Source: Microthrixaceae bacterium (GTDB lineage Bacteria > Actinomycetota > Acidimicrobiia > Acidimicrobiales > Acidimicrobilacustridaceae). Taken from it: DNA of 64,000 nt. The notes beneath the pieces were generated by a model, which was not told where the DNA came from, made no database searches, and was given only the letters and a program-made list of their open reading frames with translations. Where the stretch lies: assembly GCA_947446975.1 (NCBI GenBank), contig CANFHM010000008.1:1-64000 (forward strand), in the 5' to 3' direction. Of this stretch, positions 8,151 to 17,109 are shown piece by piece (positions within the stretch are counted from its first letter, which is position 1; every line of letters starts with the position of its first letter). Position numbers and translations under genes: made by a program.

Positions 8151-8686
8151 GGACGCGGATCGGCTCCGAGCTGCTCGATCCTGTTGAGGATCGTGCGTCG
8201 ACTGCGGTTCGCGGATTCGTGAACGGCGATCGCAGCCCGCTGGGCGGGATCGAGCGCGGCCAGCATCGGGACGATCTCGGCCGCTCTGAGGTCGTCGTAG
8301 TCGGCGATGGGAAGCCCGGTGGCGACAGGAGCAGCAGCGGGTTCGGACTCGCTCGGTGCGGTGTCGCCGACGGATGCGTCCTTCGAGGCTGGCGACGACG
8401 CCGCTGCGCCTCCACCGAGCCGGGAGCCGGCGAGCTCGAGCAGGGACCGCAGCACGGTCTCGAGCTGCTTCTGGGCGTCGCCGGCGGTGCCCTGGAGCTT
8501 CTGGGAACCGGCCCGCACGGCGAACTCGCCGATGGTGCGGGCCATCACGGCCTGGGAGCGACCCCGCTCGACGAGCCCGGGGAGGAGTTCATCGAGCTGG
8601 GTGACCAACCCGAGTGGCGCATACACGAGCAGATCGAGGAGTGACTCGATGGGATCGGTCTGCTCCTGTTCGTGCTCGCCAGTCAT
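8147..8686 (-). CDS. Hypothetical actinobacterial protein
   Basis: A 179-residue protein with no recognised enzyme motif. The N-terminal ~80 residues are amphipathic helices (LLDLLVYAPLGLVTQLDELL). A Ser/Ala/Pro-rich linker follows. The C-terminus, LPIADYDDLRAAEIV...LNRIEQL, resembles a motif found at the end of several actinobacterial hypothetical proteins. The ATG at 8686 follows the upstream stop in the arrangement TGAGATG, and its own end overlaps the acetyltransferase start by four bases, so the three genes probably form an operon. An in-frame open stretch to 8893 overlaps the upstream gene and is rejected. Confidence 0.7.
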   Translation of the reverse strand: MTGEHEQEQTDPIESLLDLLVYAPLGLVTQLDELLPGLVERGRSQAVMARTIGEFAVRAGSQKLQGTAGDAQKQLETVLRSLLELAGSRLGGGAAASSPASKDASVGDTAPSESEPAAAPVATGLPIADYDDLRAAEIVPMLAALDPAQRAAIAVHESANRSRRTILNRIEQLGADPRP

Positions 8687-8687
8687 C

Positions 8688-9341
8688 TCAGGCCTTCTTC
8701 CTCGGGGCGGTCTTCCTGGCCGGGGTCTTCGCCGGTGCTGCCTTCTTCGCAGGAGCCTTCTTGGCAGCAGCCTTCGTTGCTGTCTTCGCTGCTGTCTTCG
8801 TAGCGGGCGATTTCGTCGATGCGGTCGGGGCCGCCTCGAGCTGTTCGATCGCCGGGCACACAGCTTCGCCGACCGGGCACTGCATCGCCCCATCGGGCCC
8901 GAACTGTCCGCGGTTCACCAGCAGGAAGCAGCCGGTGCAGGTGAACTCGTTGGCCTTCTTGGGAGTGACTCCCTCGGCGACATCGGTGGCGGAGCGGGTC
9001 TCGGGGACGACGTCCTCGTCCTCATCATCCTCGTCGTCCGCGGCGGCGATGCGGTCCTTGAGGATGGCGTCGAGATCGGCCTCGACGTCATCGGGGTCGA
9101 CCTCGTCCTCGTCGTCGTCCTCGTCCTCTCGCTTCGGACGGGCCGGGAGGGTCGGATCCTCGTCCTCGGCGTCGTCGTCGATGGCATCGCCCTCGAGGGC
9201 ATCGTCGACGAGCACGTCGTCGAGGCCCTCCTCGAGCACGTCGTCATCGCCATCGAGGTCGAGATCGATCTCGACCTCGACCTCGATGTCACCTTCGATC
9301 TCTCCGTCGAAGTCCTCGTCGTCGGTCGGTTTGTCAGCCAT
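8688..9341 (-). CDS. DUF4193-like acidic zinc-ribbon protein with histone-H1-like tail
   Basis: A 217-residue three-part protein. Residues 1-115 are extremely acidic (Asp/Glu runs). Residues ~131-165 are a cysteine motif (FTCTGCFLLVNRGQFG, then C155 and C162), resembling the C-terminal zinc-binding part of the actinobacterial DUF4193 family. Residues ~175-217 are Lys/Ala/Pro-rich (AAAKKAPAKKAAPAK), as in histone H1 and mycobacterial HupB tails. ATG at 9341 follows AAGGAACCC, which is better than the upstream start at 9377. The tail suggests nucleic-acid contact; the function of DUF4193 is unknown. Confidence 0.75.
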   Translation of the reverse strand: MADKPTDDEDFDGEIEGDIEVEVEIDLDLDGDDDVLEEGLDDVLVDDALEGDAIDDDAEDEDPTLPARPKREDEDDDEDEVDPDDVEADLDAILKDRIAAADDEDDEDEDVVPETRSATDVAEGVTPKKANEFTCTGCFLLVNRGQFGPDGAMQCPVGEAVCPAIEQLEAAPTASTKSPATKTAAKTATKAAAKKAPAKKAAPAKTPARKTAPRKKA

Positions 9342-9445
9342 GGGTTCCTTGCGGGTGGTACGAGTTCGGTCGAACATCGCAGTGCCGATGTCGTGGGCGG
9401 ATCATAGGCACGGATGAGGGAGTGCTTTCTACCGCCTCCCGGGTG

Positions 9446-9471
9446 AGTTCGCGCGTATGGTCGCGCGAACT
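9446..9471 (-). terminator. Hairpin just after the ThyX-like gene
   Basis: A perfect 10-bp inverted repeat, AGTTCGCGCG (9446-9455) and CGCGCGAACT (9462-9471), with a 6-base loop. It starts directly after the stop of the minus-strand gene at 9472. No T-run follows, so it is a likely but not canonical intrinsic terminator. Confidence 0.6.
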
Positions 9472-11100
9472 TCAGGAGCCGAGTCGGCGGCTCTCCGCCC
9501 GCCGTTCTGCCTGCAGCCGCTCGAGCTCGGGCTCGGAGCTGTGATCCACGAACCGCATCATCTCGGCGATGGCCGTGTGTCCTGCCTGCTCGGCGATGAG
9601 TCGGTGCATCTCCTGACCGACGATGCGATAGGCCGGGTGCCCCTGGGGCGTGGTGCGGAGCTCGATGAGATGCATGGCCTCACGGGCGTTCATGTCCATC
9701 GAGAACCGTACCCGGTACGCGAGCGACACGGCATAGGAGGCCTGGGCCGGGAAATCAGCGAGCATCGCATCGTGCAGCGACGCCGAGCGGGCCATGGCGT
9801 CGTCGAAGCGGGCACCCACACCGGCTTCGTCCACCGCCTCGGGCCGGGTGTACCCGTGGATCGGTGAGAGTCGCTGCCAGTCGATGGTGAGCATGCGGTG
9901 GCGCTGGAGATCGCGGAAGGCGCCGTAATCGGCGAGCACATCGAACCGATACCCGGGCCGCTCGAGGGCGCGTCCGGGCTTGTGCCGGCGATTGGCCCGG
10001 TCGCCCTCGTAGGCCCGCAGGACGGCGAGACGCTCCTCGGTGGTCATCCGTCTCACCTGCTCCTCGATCTGCACTTCGGGCAGGGCGAGATGCGGATAGA
10101 GCGCACTGGCGACCAGCTTCACCTCGGCATCGGGGTCGAAGTCCACGAGCGTGACGACCGGCGCCGGATCGATGGGGGTGCCCGCCGGGAAGAGACGGCC
10201 GGCGAGATCCTCCATGGCGTTGCGACTGTCCTCGAAGTAGCCGCTCCAGGCCACACCGCGCTGTTCCAGATCGACCCGCTTGAGGAACGAGGGGATGACC
10301 TTGCGCAGTTCGGAGAGCATGAGGTCGGCGTACGAGCGTGCTTCGGGGAGCGGATGTGAACGCATGCGCAGGAGCAGTTGCTCGTACCCCTGCCCGGTGC
10401 CGTAGATGCCGACATTGGAAAGCGACGCTGCGGGGAGCAGTCCACGGATGGAGTCGAAGGCCTTCGCCCGGATGGCCTGGCGATAGACGAAATCGCTGTC
10501 ACCGGGATCCTTGGGGATGGTCTCCCGGAAGTGATCGACGACGATGGGCAGGAGCTCGGCATAGGTGTCGAACATGCGGTCCATATCGCCGACGTAGCGG
10601 GTGCCGAGGGCGGACTGGAGCACCTCGGGCGGGCGATGGAAGCGGTACCGACCGCCGATGCGGGCGTCGTAGGCGATGTAGCGGGTCGACTGCTCGAGGT
10701 ACGCCATGAGACGGCCCCACTCGAGGACCTTCGTCAGCACGTTCGACGCCTGCTCACAGGCGAGATGGACACCACCGAGCTGGGCGACCGAATCGTCGCC
10801 GTACTCGAAGAAGACCTTGTCGTAGAGCTCCTCAGCGCGGCGCAGACCGATGGTGGCGTCGATCCCGGCGTCGCCGGAGATGTCGAGTTCTCCGACGAAT
10901 TCATCGAGGAAGAGGCGCCTGAGGCTCTTGGAGGAGCGGGAGTAGCGGGCGAACAGGGCACCCTTCACGACCTCGGGCAGGTTCACGAGGGCGAACACCG
11001 GCCCGTAGAGGTTGGTGAAATACCTCCGGAGGATGTCGGCCTCTTCGGCGTTGAACTCCTCAGCCACGTACACACTCACGAGGTGCGAGCGTACGGGCAT
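9472..11100 (-). CDS. Double-length ThyX-like protein (FAD-dependent thymidylate synthase family)
   Basis: A 542-residue protein with two ThyX-like halves; classical ThyX is about 220-250 residues. The first half has EQASNVLTKVLEWGRLMAYL followed by EQSTRYIAYD, close to the ThyX substrate-loop region. The second half has the RHR core (LQRHRMLTIDWQRLSP), but the residues after RHR deviate from the usual RHRxxSxNExSxRY motif, and a late helix, MNAREAMHLIELR, resembles the ThyX C-terminal motif. True FAD-dependent dUMP methylation is therefore uncertain. Extended proteins of this kind are usually annotated as thymidylate synthase complementing protein. A 3' hairpin follows the gene. Confidence 0.8.
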   Translation of the reverse strand: MPVRSHLVSVYVAEEFNAEEADILRRYFTNLYGPVFALVNLPEVVKGALFARYSRSSKSLRRLFLDEFVGELDISGDAGIDATIGLRRAEELYDKVFFEYGDDSVAQLGGVHLACEQASNVLTKVLEWGRLMAYLEQSTRYIAYDARIGGRYRFHRPPEVLQSALGTRYVGDMDRMFDTYAELLPIVVDHFRETIPKDPGDSDFVYRQAIRAKAFDSIRGLLPAASLSNVGIYGTGQGYEQLLLRMRSHPLPEARSYADLMLSELRKVIPSFLKRVDLEQRGVAWSGYFEDSRNAMEDLAGRLFPAGTPIDPAPVVTLVDFDPDAEVKLVASALYPHLALPEVQIEEQVRRMTTEERLAVLRAYEGDRANRRHKPGRALERPGYRFDVLADYGAFRDLQRHRMLTIDWQRLSPIHGYTRPEAVDEAGVGARFDDAMARSASLHDAMLADFPAQASYAVSLAYRVRFSMDMNAREAMHLIELRTTPQGHPAYRIVGQEMHRLIAEQAGHTAIAEMMRFVDHSSEPELERLQAERRAESRRLGS

Positions 11101-11193
11101 GATGATCGAACCTCGCGGATAGTCGCCCGGAGCTCGGAGATGGACGAGCCGGGCAGGGCTGCGGCCGGGCTGCGGCCGGGGAGGAGCCGCGTG

Positions 11194-12366
11194 TCAGCGG
11201 GCCCGGAAGGCCTCCACCGCCTCGTCGAGCGCACCCTCGGTGGCCCAGAGATCCGCGATGGTCATCGCCATGGCCTTCGCTCCATCGATCACGGCGAGAT
11301 CACCGGCTGCGGACCCTGCATGGCGTTCGAACTCCGGGGTGTGGATGCCGATCCCGGTTGGGGCCACAGCGATCATCGGATGGATGCTCGGGACGACATG
11401 GCTCACGTTGCCCATGTCGGTGGAGCCGATCACGGCGTTGTCGCCGTCCGGGGGGACCACGGAGCGGCCGAGACGGCGGGCGTTGTCGACATAGAGGCGG
11501 GTCATCGGGTCGCTGTCGACGAGATCGGCATAGACGGGGTCTCGCCAGGTGATCTCCACCGTGCATCCCGCCGCCGCCGCACCGGCCTCCAGTGCGGCCA
11601 CCACACGGGGCTTGAGCCGTTCGAGCGAGGCGACATCGGCAGCTCGCACGTACCAGTTCATCGCCGCGCGTGCCGGCACGATGTTCGGGCGCTCCCCACC
11701 ATCGGTGAAGATCCCGTGGATCCGCTCGGTGGGTGCGATGTGCTGACGGAGCGCGGCGATGTTCATGTACCCGAGCACGGCGGCGTCGAGCGCGTTCCTG
11801 CCCTGCCACGGGTGGGCCGCCGCATGCGCCGCCTCGCCGGTGTAGACGGCGTCGAGCCCGTGGTAGGCGATGGCGTTCATCGTGGTGAGATCCGCATCGG
11901 CAGGATGGATCATCATCGCCGCATCGACACCTTCGAGGGCGCCCCGGTCGATCATGAACACCTTGCCTCCCCCACCCTCCTCTGCGGGGGATCCGAGCAT
12001 CGTGACCCGTCCACCGGCCGTGGGCGCGAATGCGGCCGCAGCCAGTCCGGCACCGAGACCCGCTGCGGCGATGATGTTGTGGCCGCACGCATGACCGAGT
12101 CCCGGGAGGGCGTCGTACTCCAGCAGCACGGCGATATCGGGACCGGTGGAACCGATCCGGGCCCGGAAGGCGGTCGGCAGATCGAACGCATGGCGCTCGA
12201 CGGTGAGCCCCGTCTGCTCGATCAGATCGCATAGACGATCGTGGGCATGATGCTCCTCGAACTTCTCCTCGGGGTGCGCATGGAGATCATGTGAGATCTC
12301 GATGAGCTCCGCACTGATCGAGTCGATGTGCGCACACATCGCGTCCTTGAGGGTCGGGGCGTCCAT
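11194..12366 (-). CDS. M20-family amidohydrolase/peptidase
   Basis: A 390-residue M20D-type metallohydrolase, the family of aminobenzoyl-glutamate, indole-acetyl amino acid and N-acyl amino acid hydrolases. Metal-site motifs are GHACGHN (around residues 91-97), PAEEGGGGK, and the late histidine in GIGIHTPEF. The dimerisation (lid) domain lies between about 180 and 300. TAGCGT is six bases before the ATG, giving a leaderless pattern. The substrate is probably an N-acylated amino acid or short peptide; this is inference from the family. Confidence 0.9.
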   Translation of the reverse strand: MDAPTLKDAMCAHIDSISAELIEISHDLHAHPEEKFEEHHAHDRLCDLIEQTGLTVERHAFDLPTAFRARIGSTGPDIAVLLEYDALPGLGHACGHNIIAAAGLGAGLAAAAFAPTAGGRVTMLGSPAEEGGGGKVFMIDRGALEGVDAAMMIHPADADLTTMNAIAYHGLDAVYTGEAAHAAAHPWQGRNALDAAVLGYMNIAALRQHIAPTERIHGIFTDGGERPNIVPARAAMNWYVRAADVASLERLKPRVVAALEAGAAAAGCTVEITWRDPVYADLVDSDPMTRLYVDNARRLGRSVVPPDGDNAVIGSTDMGNVSHVVPSIHPMIAVAPTGIGIHTPEFERHAGSAAGDLAVIDGAKAMAMTIADLWATEGALDEAVEAFRAR

Positions 12367-12466
12367 GTCCGAACGCTACCGGTCACTCCGACCAGCGGGC
12401 GGCGGCAGCTCCGATTCCGCCGGACCGGCAGCAGCCGGGTACCTGGACGGAACAGAAGGGCCCGGA

Positions 12467-13084
12467 TCAGAGATGGGCGATGAAGGCGGCGGGTTCCACG
12501 CTGAGGGTCGCCGTGGCGAGGGAGAGTCGCCTGCGTCCGTCGATGAAGGCCGACACCGGGCGTTCGAGCGCCACCGTGTGCTCCGGGCTGCGCCGGGTCC
12601 GGAGCTGGGGATGCGGGAGATGGGTGCCCGAACGGGCCCTGTTCCGGGCGACCAGGCGCTGACGCAGCGGGAGGCTCCCCTCGGTGATGTCGAGGAGACC
12701 GTCAGCGGGGTGCGAACGCGGGCCGAGGTCGAGGGGGCCGCACCACTGGGCGTTCATCGCCACCACGAACGGCCCCGACCACAGTGGTGAGCGGAGCACC
12801 GTGTGCGCCACGAACAGCCATTCCTCATCGTCGGTCAGCAGCACGCCGAGATCGACGGGGACCCGCAGCCGCAGCGGTGATGCCGCGGTGGCGTCGGCTC
12901 GCACCGCAGCGCCACCGCCGAGTGTGCGATGGAGATCGCCGCCTCGCAGAAGCAGGGTCGGCAGCGGCTGACCCTCCCGACGGGCGATCGCCAGTGCTCG
13001 GCTGGCCTCGGCATCGGAGCTGACCTCGACGGCATCGCTCGGGGGGTCCGCCCGTTCGCCGTAGGGATCTCCCGGTCGGATCAT
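12467..13084 (-). CDS. Diacylglycerol-kinase-like protein lacking a canonical GGDGT site
   Basis: A 205-residue protein that resembles the C-terminal substrate/lipid domain of bacterial diacylglycerol or sphingosine kinases (GPFVVAMNAQWCGPLDLGPR, HPADGLLDI). LLLRGGDLHRTLG sits where the GGDGT nucleotide motif would be expected, but the motif is incomplete, and full kinases are ~300 residues. It may be a degenerate or accessory form. Its start ATG overlaps the helY stop by four bases (ATGA), so it is coupled to the helicase gene. Confidence 0.5.
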   Translation of the reverse strand: MIRPGDPYGERADPPSDAVEVSSDAEASRALAIARREGQPLPTLLLRGGDLHRTLGGGAAVRADATAASPLRLRVPVDLGVLLTDDEEWLFVAHTVLRSPLWSGPFVVAMNAQWCGPLDLGPRSHPADGLLDITEGSLPLRQRLVARNRARSGTHLPHPQLRTRRSPEHTVALERPVSAFIDGRRRLSLATATLSVEPAAFIAHL

Positions 13085-15789
13085 GATCCGAGGTCTCCCC
13101 AGCTGCCCCCCTCAGCCATGGACACGGAGTGCTCGCCGCCGAACGGGTCCGACGGATCGGCGACGATGTCGTCCGCTGAGGAAGCGCCGATCGTGGCCGG
13201 AGCAGAGGCCGAGACCACTCCGCGGAAGAGCGAGTCAGCGGCGATCCGAGCGGCTGCCGCTGTGGCATCGACGGGGGCGGCATCGCCCATCTGTCGGAGG
13301 AGATCGATGAGCTGCTTGATGGTGCGCACGAAGTCGCCACCGGAGAGATCGTCGTCGTCGAGGATGCGATCGAACGACTCTCCGCTCGACCAGGCATGGG
13401 CCAGGGGGAAGAACGTGGCGTCCGGTTGGCGGGTGGTGGGCAGGCCGAGCCTGCGCTCGGTGCCGTTGATGGCGGTCGCGAGATCCGTGATCTCGTCGGC
13501 GCGGGCGGCCACGTCCCGGCTCGGGAACCACCGGCCGATCTCCGGTGCCGAGTTCCGATGCTCGTAGATGAAGCTCGAGGCGAGGCCCGCCACGGTCGGG
13601 GCGTCCACGTCATCGAAGAGCCCTGCCACGAGCGCTTCGGCGATGAGCAGATCGCACTCGTGGAAGATCCGGACCAGTTGCTCGCCCTTCTCGCTCAGTG
13701 CCCATCCGTCGAGATGACCCCATTCCTCGAGGACCTGCAGCACACGATCGAAGACCTCGGCGAGGGAATCGGCCCGGTTCCTGATGCGGTCCTCGGTGGT
13801 GCGCAGCTCATCGGCGATCCTGGTGGCCCGACGCAGGGCCCGCAGATGGGCATCACGCTGTGGGCAGCTGTGGACGGGGTGGGTGTCGATCCCGTTGGGG
13901 GCACGGGTGCCGCCATCGGCGCTGCGCTTCCGGGGTCGTCCCGAACTCACCCGGCTGAGGCCGGCCACGACCTGCTTCTGGAACGAGGTCTTCGACGGGG
14001 CGTACGGGACGGGAAGGGGGATGGAGCCCACGATGTCGGGCGCTTCAGCGAGATCGGCGGACCCGATCGTGAGGAGCCGTCGACGCGCGGTGATGGCCCG
14101 GAGCCGGGTTCCTCCACCTCGTCGCTGCGAGACGGAGAGCACCGCCACATGCTCCTCGAGATGATCGACCACGAGCACATCGCCGGGCTTCACCCGCCGC
14201 AGCGCCTGCTCGATGCTGCCGTCGGAGGAGGATCCCGCTCCCCCGCCACCCTTCATGCCGCGACCCCGGTCGAGCAGTCTGCGGTACTCGATGACATCGC
14301 CCCGCTCGCATCGGGACTCGTCCCTCAGCGCGTCGAGGGTCTCGCGGCGGGCGGTGAGGTGCGCTTCGAGTCGGACGATGTCGGCGTCGGCCTGGTACTG
14401 GGCGAAGCTCATCGACAGCAATCGGTGGGCCTCCTCTGCGGAGTAGCGGCGCACGAGATTGGCGGCGATGTTGTACGTGGGTCGGAAGGAACTCGTGAGT
14501 CGGAAGCTGCGACTGGCGACGAGCCTCGCCGAGTCCTGGAACGACACGAATGGCGACCACAGGACGATCGCATGGCCGTGATCATCGATGCCGCGCCGCC
14601 CTGCCCGACCGGTCAACTGCGTGAACTGGGCCGCAGTGAGGAAATCGTGTCCGTCGCCGGTGTATTTGGTGAGTTTCTCGATCACCACGGAGCGGGCGGG
14701 CATGTTGATCCCGAGTGCGAGGGTCTCGGTGGCGAACACCACCCTGACCAGCCCGGCGATGAAGCATTTCTCGACCGCCTCCTTGAAGGGAGGGACCATG
14801 CCGGCATGGTGCGCCGCCACCCCGGACTCGAGGGCGGCCAGCCAGTGGTCGTACTCGAGGACCCGCAGGTCCTCGTCGGTGAGGTTGGCGACATGGTGCT
14901 CGGCGATCTCGCGGATGCGGTCGCGCTCCTCGGGTGTGGTGAACGAGAGCCCCATCCGCATGCAGGACCGGACGGCGTCATCGCATGCCGCCCGGCTGAA
15001 GATGAAATAGAGAGCCGGGAGCATGTCTCGGGCGGCGAGCAGCTCGATCACCCCGGTGCGGCCCGGGGTCGCCCAGCGTCGTTGCGGACGGCCGCCACGG
15101 GTGTTGCGCGGTACATCGCGCTGGTCGCTGTCGAAGCGATGCCCATCGGGATTCGGCTCGCCGTCGATGAGGGTCTCGATCATGACGAGCTCACCGGTCT
15201 GGCGATCATCGGCGAGGAACCAGTTGTCGAGGGTGACGGGTCGTCGGGTCTCCACGACGACATCGGTGGGACCGCGCACCGCCTCGATCCAGGCCGCCAG
15301 CTCCGGCGCGTTGGACACCGTGGCCGACAGACACACCAGTCGCACCGATCGCGGCAGATGGATGATGATCTCCTCCCACACGGAACCCCGGTAGGCGTCC
15401 TGCAGGTAGTGCACCTCGTCGAGGACCACCCAGCTGAGACCGTGGAGTCCGCTCGATCGGGTGTGGATCATGTTGCGGAGCACCTCGGTGGTCATCACCA
15501 CGACCGGCGCATCGCCGTTGATCGAGGTGTCGCCGGTGAGGAGACCGACCCTGCCGGCGCCGTGGATCTCCACGAGGTCGTGGAACTTCTGGTTGGAGAG
15601 CGCCTTGATCGGGGTGGTGTAGAACGCCCGGGTCGACGAGGCGAGCGCCACCTCGACGGCATGCTCGGCGACGATCGTCTTGCCCGATCCGGTCGGAGCG
15701 CTCACCAGCACCGAGCGTCCCCGGTCGACCGACGCGATCGCCTCCCGCTGGAAATCGTCGAGTTCGAAGGATCGGGGCTCGCTGCTCAC
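13081..15789 (-). CDS. helY: Ski2-like superfamily 2 helicase, HelY family
   Basis: A 902-residue DExH helicase. Motif I is APTGSGKT near residue 30, motif II VVLDEVHYLQD, motif III CLSATVSN, and motif VI LTGRAGRRG. The ~500-residue C-terminal part matches the length of Ski2/Mtr4-type helicases, which unwind structured RNA in 3'-to-5' direction. In M. tuberculosis, helY lies directly after pafABC-tatA-tatC; the same order here (with two inserted genes) supports the name. The GTG start has TAGCCT six bases upstream. It overlaps the downstream DGK-like gene. Confidence 0.92.
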   Translation of the reverse strand: MSSEPRSFELDDFQREAIASVDRGRSVLVSAPTGSGKTIVAEHAVEVALASSTRAFYTTPIKALSNQKFHDLVEIHGAGRVGLLTGDTSINGDAPVVVMTTEVLRNMIHTRSSGLHGLSWVVLDEVHYLQDAYRGSVWEEIIIHLPRSVRLVCLSATVSNAPELAAWIEAVRGPTDVVVETRRPVTLDNWFLADDRQTGELVMIETLIDGEPNPDGHRFDSDQRDVPRNTRGGRPQRRWATPGRTGVIELLAARDMLPALYFIFSRAACDDAVRSCMRMGLSFTTPEERDRIREIAEHHVANLTDEDLRVLEYDHWLAALESGVAAHHAGMVPPFKEAVEKCFIAGLVRVVFATETLALGINMPARSVVIEKLTKYTGDGHDFLTAAQFTQLTGRAGRRGIDDHGHAIVLWSPFVSFQDSARLVASRSFRLTSSFRPTYNIAANLVRRYSAEEAHRLLSMSFAQYQADADIVRLEAHLTARRETLDALRDESRCERGDVIEYRRLLDRGRGMKGGGGAGSSSDGSIEQALRRVKPGDVLVVDHLEEHVAVLSVSQRRGGGTRLRAITARRRLLTIGSADLAEAPDIVGSIPLPVPYAPSKTSFQKQVVAGLSRVSSGRPRKRSADGGTRAPNGIDTHPVHSCPQRDAHLRALRRATRIADELRTTEDRIRNRADSLAEVFDRVLQVLEEWGHLDGWALSEKGEQLVRIFHECDLLIAEALVAGLFDDVDAPTVAGLASSFIYEHRNSAPEIGRWFPSRDVAARADEITDLATAINGTERRLGLPTTRQPDATFFPLAHAWSSGESFDRILDDDDLSGGDFVRTIKQLIDLLRQMGDAAPVDATAAAARIAADSLFRGVVSASAPATIGASSADDIVADPSDPFGGEHSVSMAEGGSWGDLGS

Positions 15790-15832
15790 ACGATGAGGCT
15801 AGGGCGCCATGTCAGGACACGGTGCCGGATCC

Positions 15833-16612
15833 TCACGCCGCAGCAGCGGAGCGACGCCGGCGTCGGCGACGCAGGGCGAGCAGGATGGCGCCGACCCCGG
15901 CGGAGAGGAAGTACAGCACGAGCATCGGAACGGCGAGGGCGATCATCGAGATCGGATCGCCACTCGGAGTGATGACCGCCGCGATGATCGCGATGAGCAC
16001 GATGGCCATGCGCCACCACTGCATCAGCCGTCGCGGCGTGAGCACGTTGGTGAGCTGCAGTGCGACGAGGATCACCGGGAACTCGAACCCCACGCCGAAG
16101 GCCAGCATCATCCAGACGATCAGCGTGACGTAGCTCTCGGCCGTGTAGAAGGGCGTGATGTCCGATCCGCCGATGCTGGTGAGGAACTCGAGGGTCGGGT
16201 TGAGGGAGAAGTAGGCGACCGAGGCTCCCATCGCGAACAGTGTGAGTGCGCTCACCATGAACGGGATGGCGTACTTCTTCTCATGTGCGTAGAGGCCGGG
16301 TGTCACGAAGCGCCACACCTGCCAGAGGATCACCGGCATGGCCACTGCGATACCGATGTAGGCGCTCATCTTGATGCGCAGACCGAAGGCCTGGAGCGGC
16401 TCGGTGGCGATGAACTGGCAGGTCGGCTGCACCTGGCAGAACGGATGCTGCAGGAAGTTCAGGACGTACGGGTACAGGAACCACCCGGCGACCGCTCCGA
16501 CCACGACGGCGATGATCACCCGCAGGAGCCTCGTGCGCAGCTCGCCGATGTGCTCCCAGATGGTCATGTGACCACCGAGGGTGGGCGGGGCCTCGGTGTC
16601 GCTCACGGTCAT
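15833..16612 (-). CDS. tatC: Sec-independent (twin-arginine) translocase subunit TatC
   Basis: A 259-residue integral membrane protein with six predicted membrane segments and TatC signatures: HIGELRTRLLR at the N-terminus and LWQVWRFVTPGLYAHEKK in the second half. TatC is the receptor that binds twin-arginine signal peptides and, with TatA/TatB, moves folded proteins across the membrane. The C-terminus is Arg-rich (LRRRRRRRSAAAA). The start overlaps the tatA stop by four bases (ATGA), so the two are coupled. Confidence 0.97.
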   Translation of the reverse strand: MTVSDTEAPPTLGGHMTIWEHIGELRTRLLRVIIAVVVGAVAGWFLYPYVLNFLQHPFCQVQPTCQFIATEPLQAFGLRIKMSAYIGIAVAMPVILWQVWRFVTPGLYAHEKKYAIPFMVSALTLFAMGASVAYFSLNPTLEFLTSIGGSDITPFYTAESYVTLIVWMMLAFGVGFEFPVILVALQLTNVLTPRRLMQWWRMAIVLIAIIAAVITPSGDPISMIALAVPMLVLYFLSAGVGAILLALRRRRRRRSAAAA

Positions 16613-17001
16613 GCGGAGGGCTCGTCGGGGCGCGGGGTGCGCGGCTCGGACAGATCAGCGACGAAGGCCCGCTTCGCCGCCGGGGTCGAGGTGGGAGTGG
16701 GCTCCGCTGACGAAGGAGCGGCGACCGCCGGGCTGCCCGTCGGGGCGGGACCGACGAGTTCGGGGCCCGTGGTGGTGCGATGGATGGCGTCGTCGGCCGT
16801 GGAGATGCCGCTGCTGCCGAGGCCGAGGCTGTCGATGTCCATCGCCTTCCTGACCTCCTGTTCGAAGCCGGAGGTCATCCGACGGATCTCGTGGAGGAAG
16901 CGGCCGACCTTCTTGGCCGTGGACGGCAGCTTGTCCGGGCCGAGGACGAGGAGGGCGAGCAGGAGGATGACGATGATCTCTCCACCTCCGACATTGAACA
17001 T
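16609..17001 (-). CDS. tatA: Twin-arginine translocase subunit TatA/TatB
   Basis: A 130-residue single-span protein: an N-terminal membrane helix (GGGEIIVILLLALLVLGPDK) with the family LGPxKLP hinge, then an amphipathic helix (AKKVGRFLHEIRRM) and a disordered Pro/Thr-rich tail. The length and the acidic residue in the membrane helix would also suit TatB, and no other tatA/B gene is in the window. It forms the pore or receptor partner of TatC. TAGCAT is six bases before the ATG. It begins the tatAC-helY-DGK-like unit. Confidence 0.93.
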   Translation of the reverse strand: MFNVGGGEIIVILLLALLVLGPDKLPSTAKKVGRFLHEIRRMTSGFEQEVRKAMDIDSLGLGSSGISTADDAIHRTTTGPELVGPAPTGSPAVAAPSSAEPTPTSTPAAKRAFVADLSEPRTPRPDEPSA

Positions 17002-17109
17002 GCCGAGATGCTATCCGTCCGATCCCCCGTCGCCCTGTCGGCGGGCGCGCCCGATGCGTCCGCCGCATGGGGTTCGCCGCAGTGTGGATGGGTGCGCAAT
17101 GCTTCCCCG

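Noticed and set aside
11147-11178. Repeated GGCTGCGGCCGG units between the ThyX-like and M20 genes
   Set aside because: Only two short adjacent copies in a GC-rich spacer; no consistent hairpin or conserved motif could be argued.
10378-12234. 618-codon plus-strand open frame across the ThyX-like and M20 genes
   Set aside because: Runs antisense through two recognisable proteins and across the promoter of thyX-like; typical high-GC artefact.
13396-15972. 858-codon plus-strand open frame opposite helY
   Set aside because: It is antisense to a clear helicase gene, is rich in His/Gly/Arg/Asp as expected from reading high-GC codons backwards, and has no motif or start signal.
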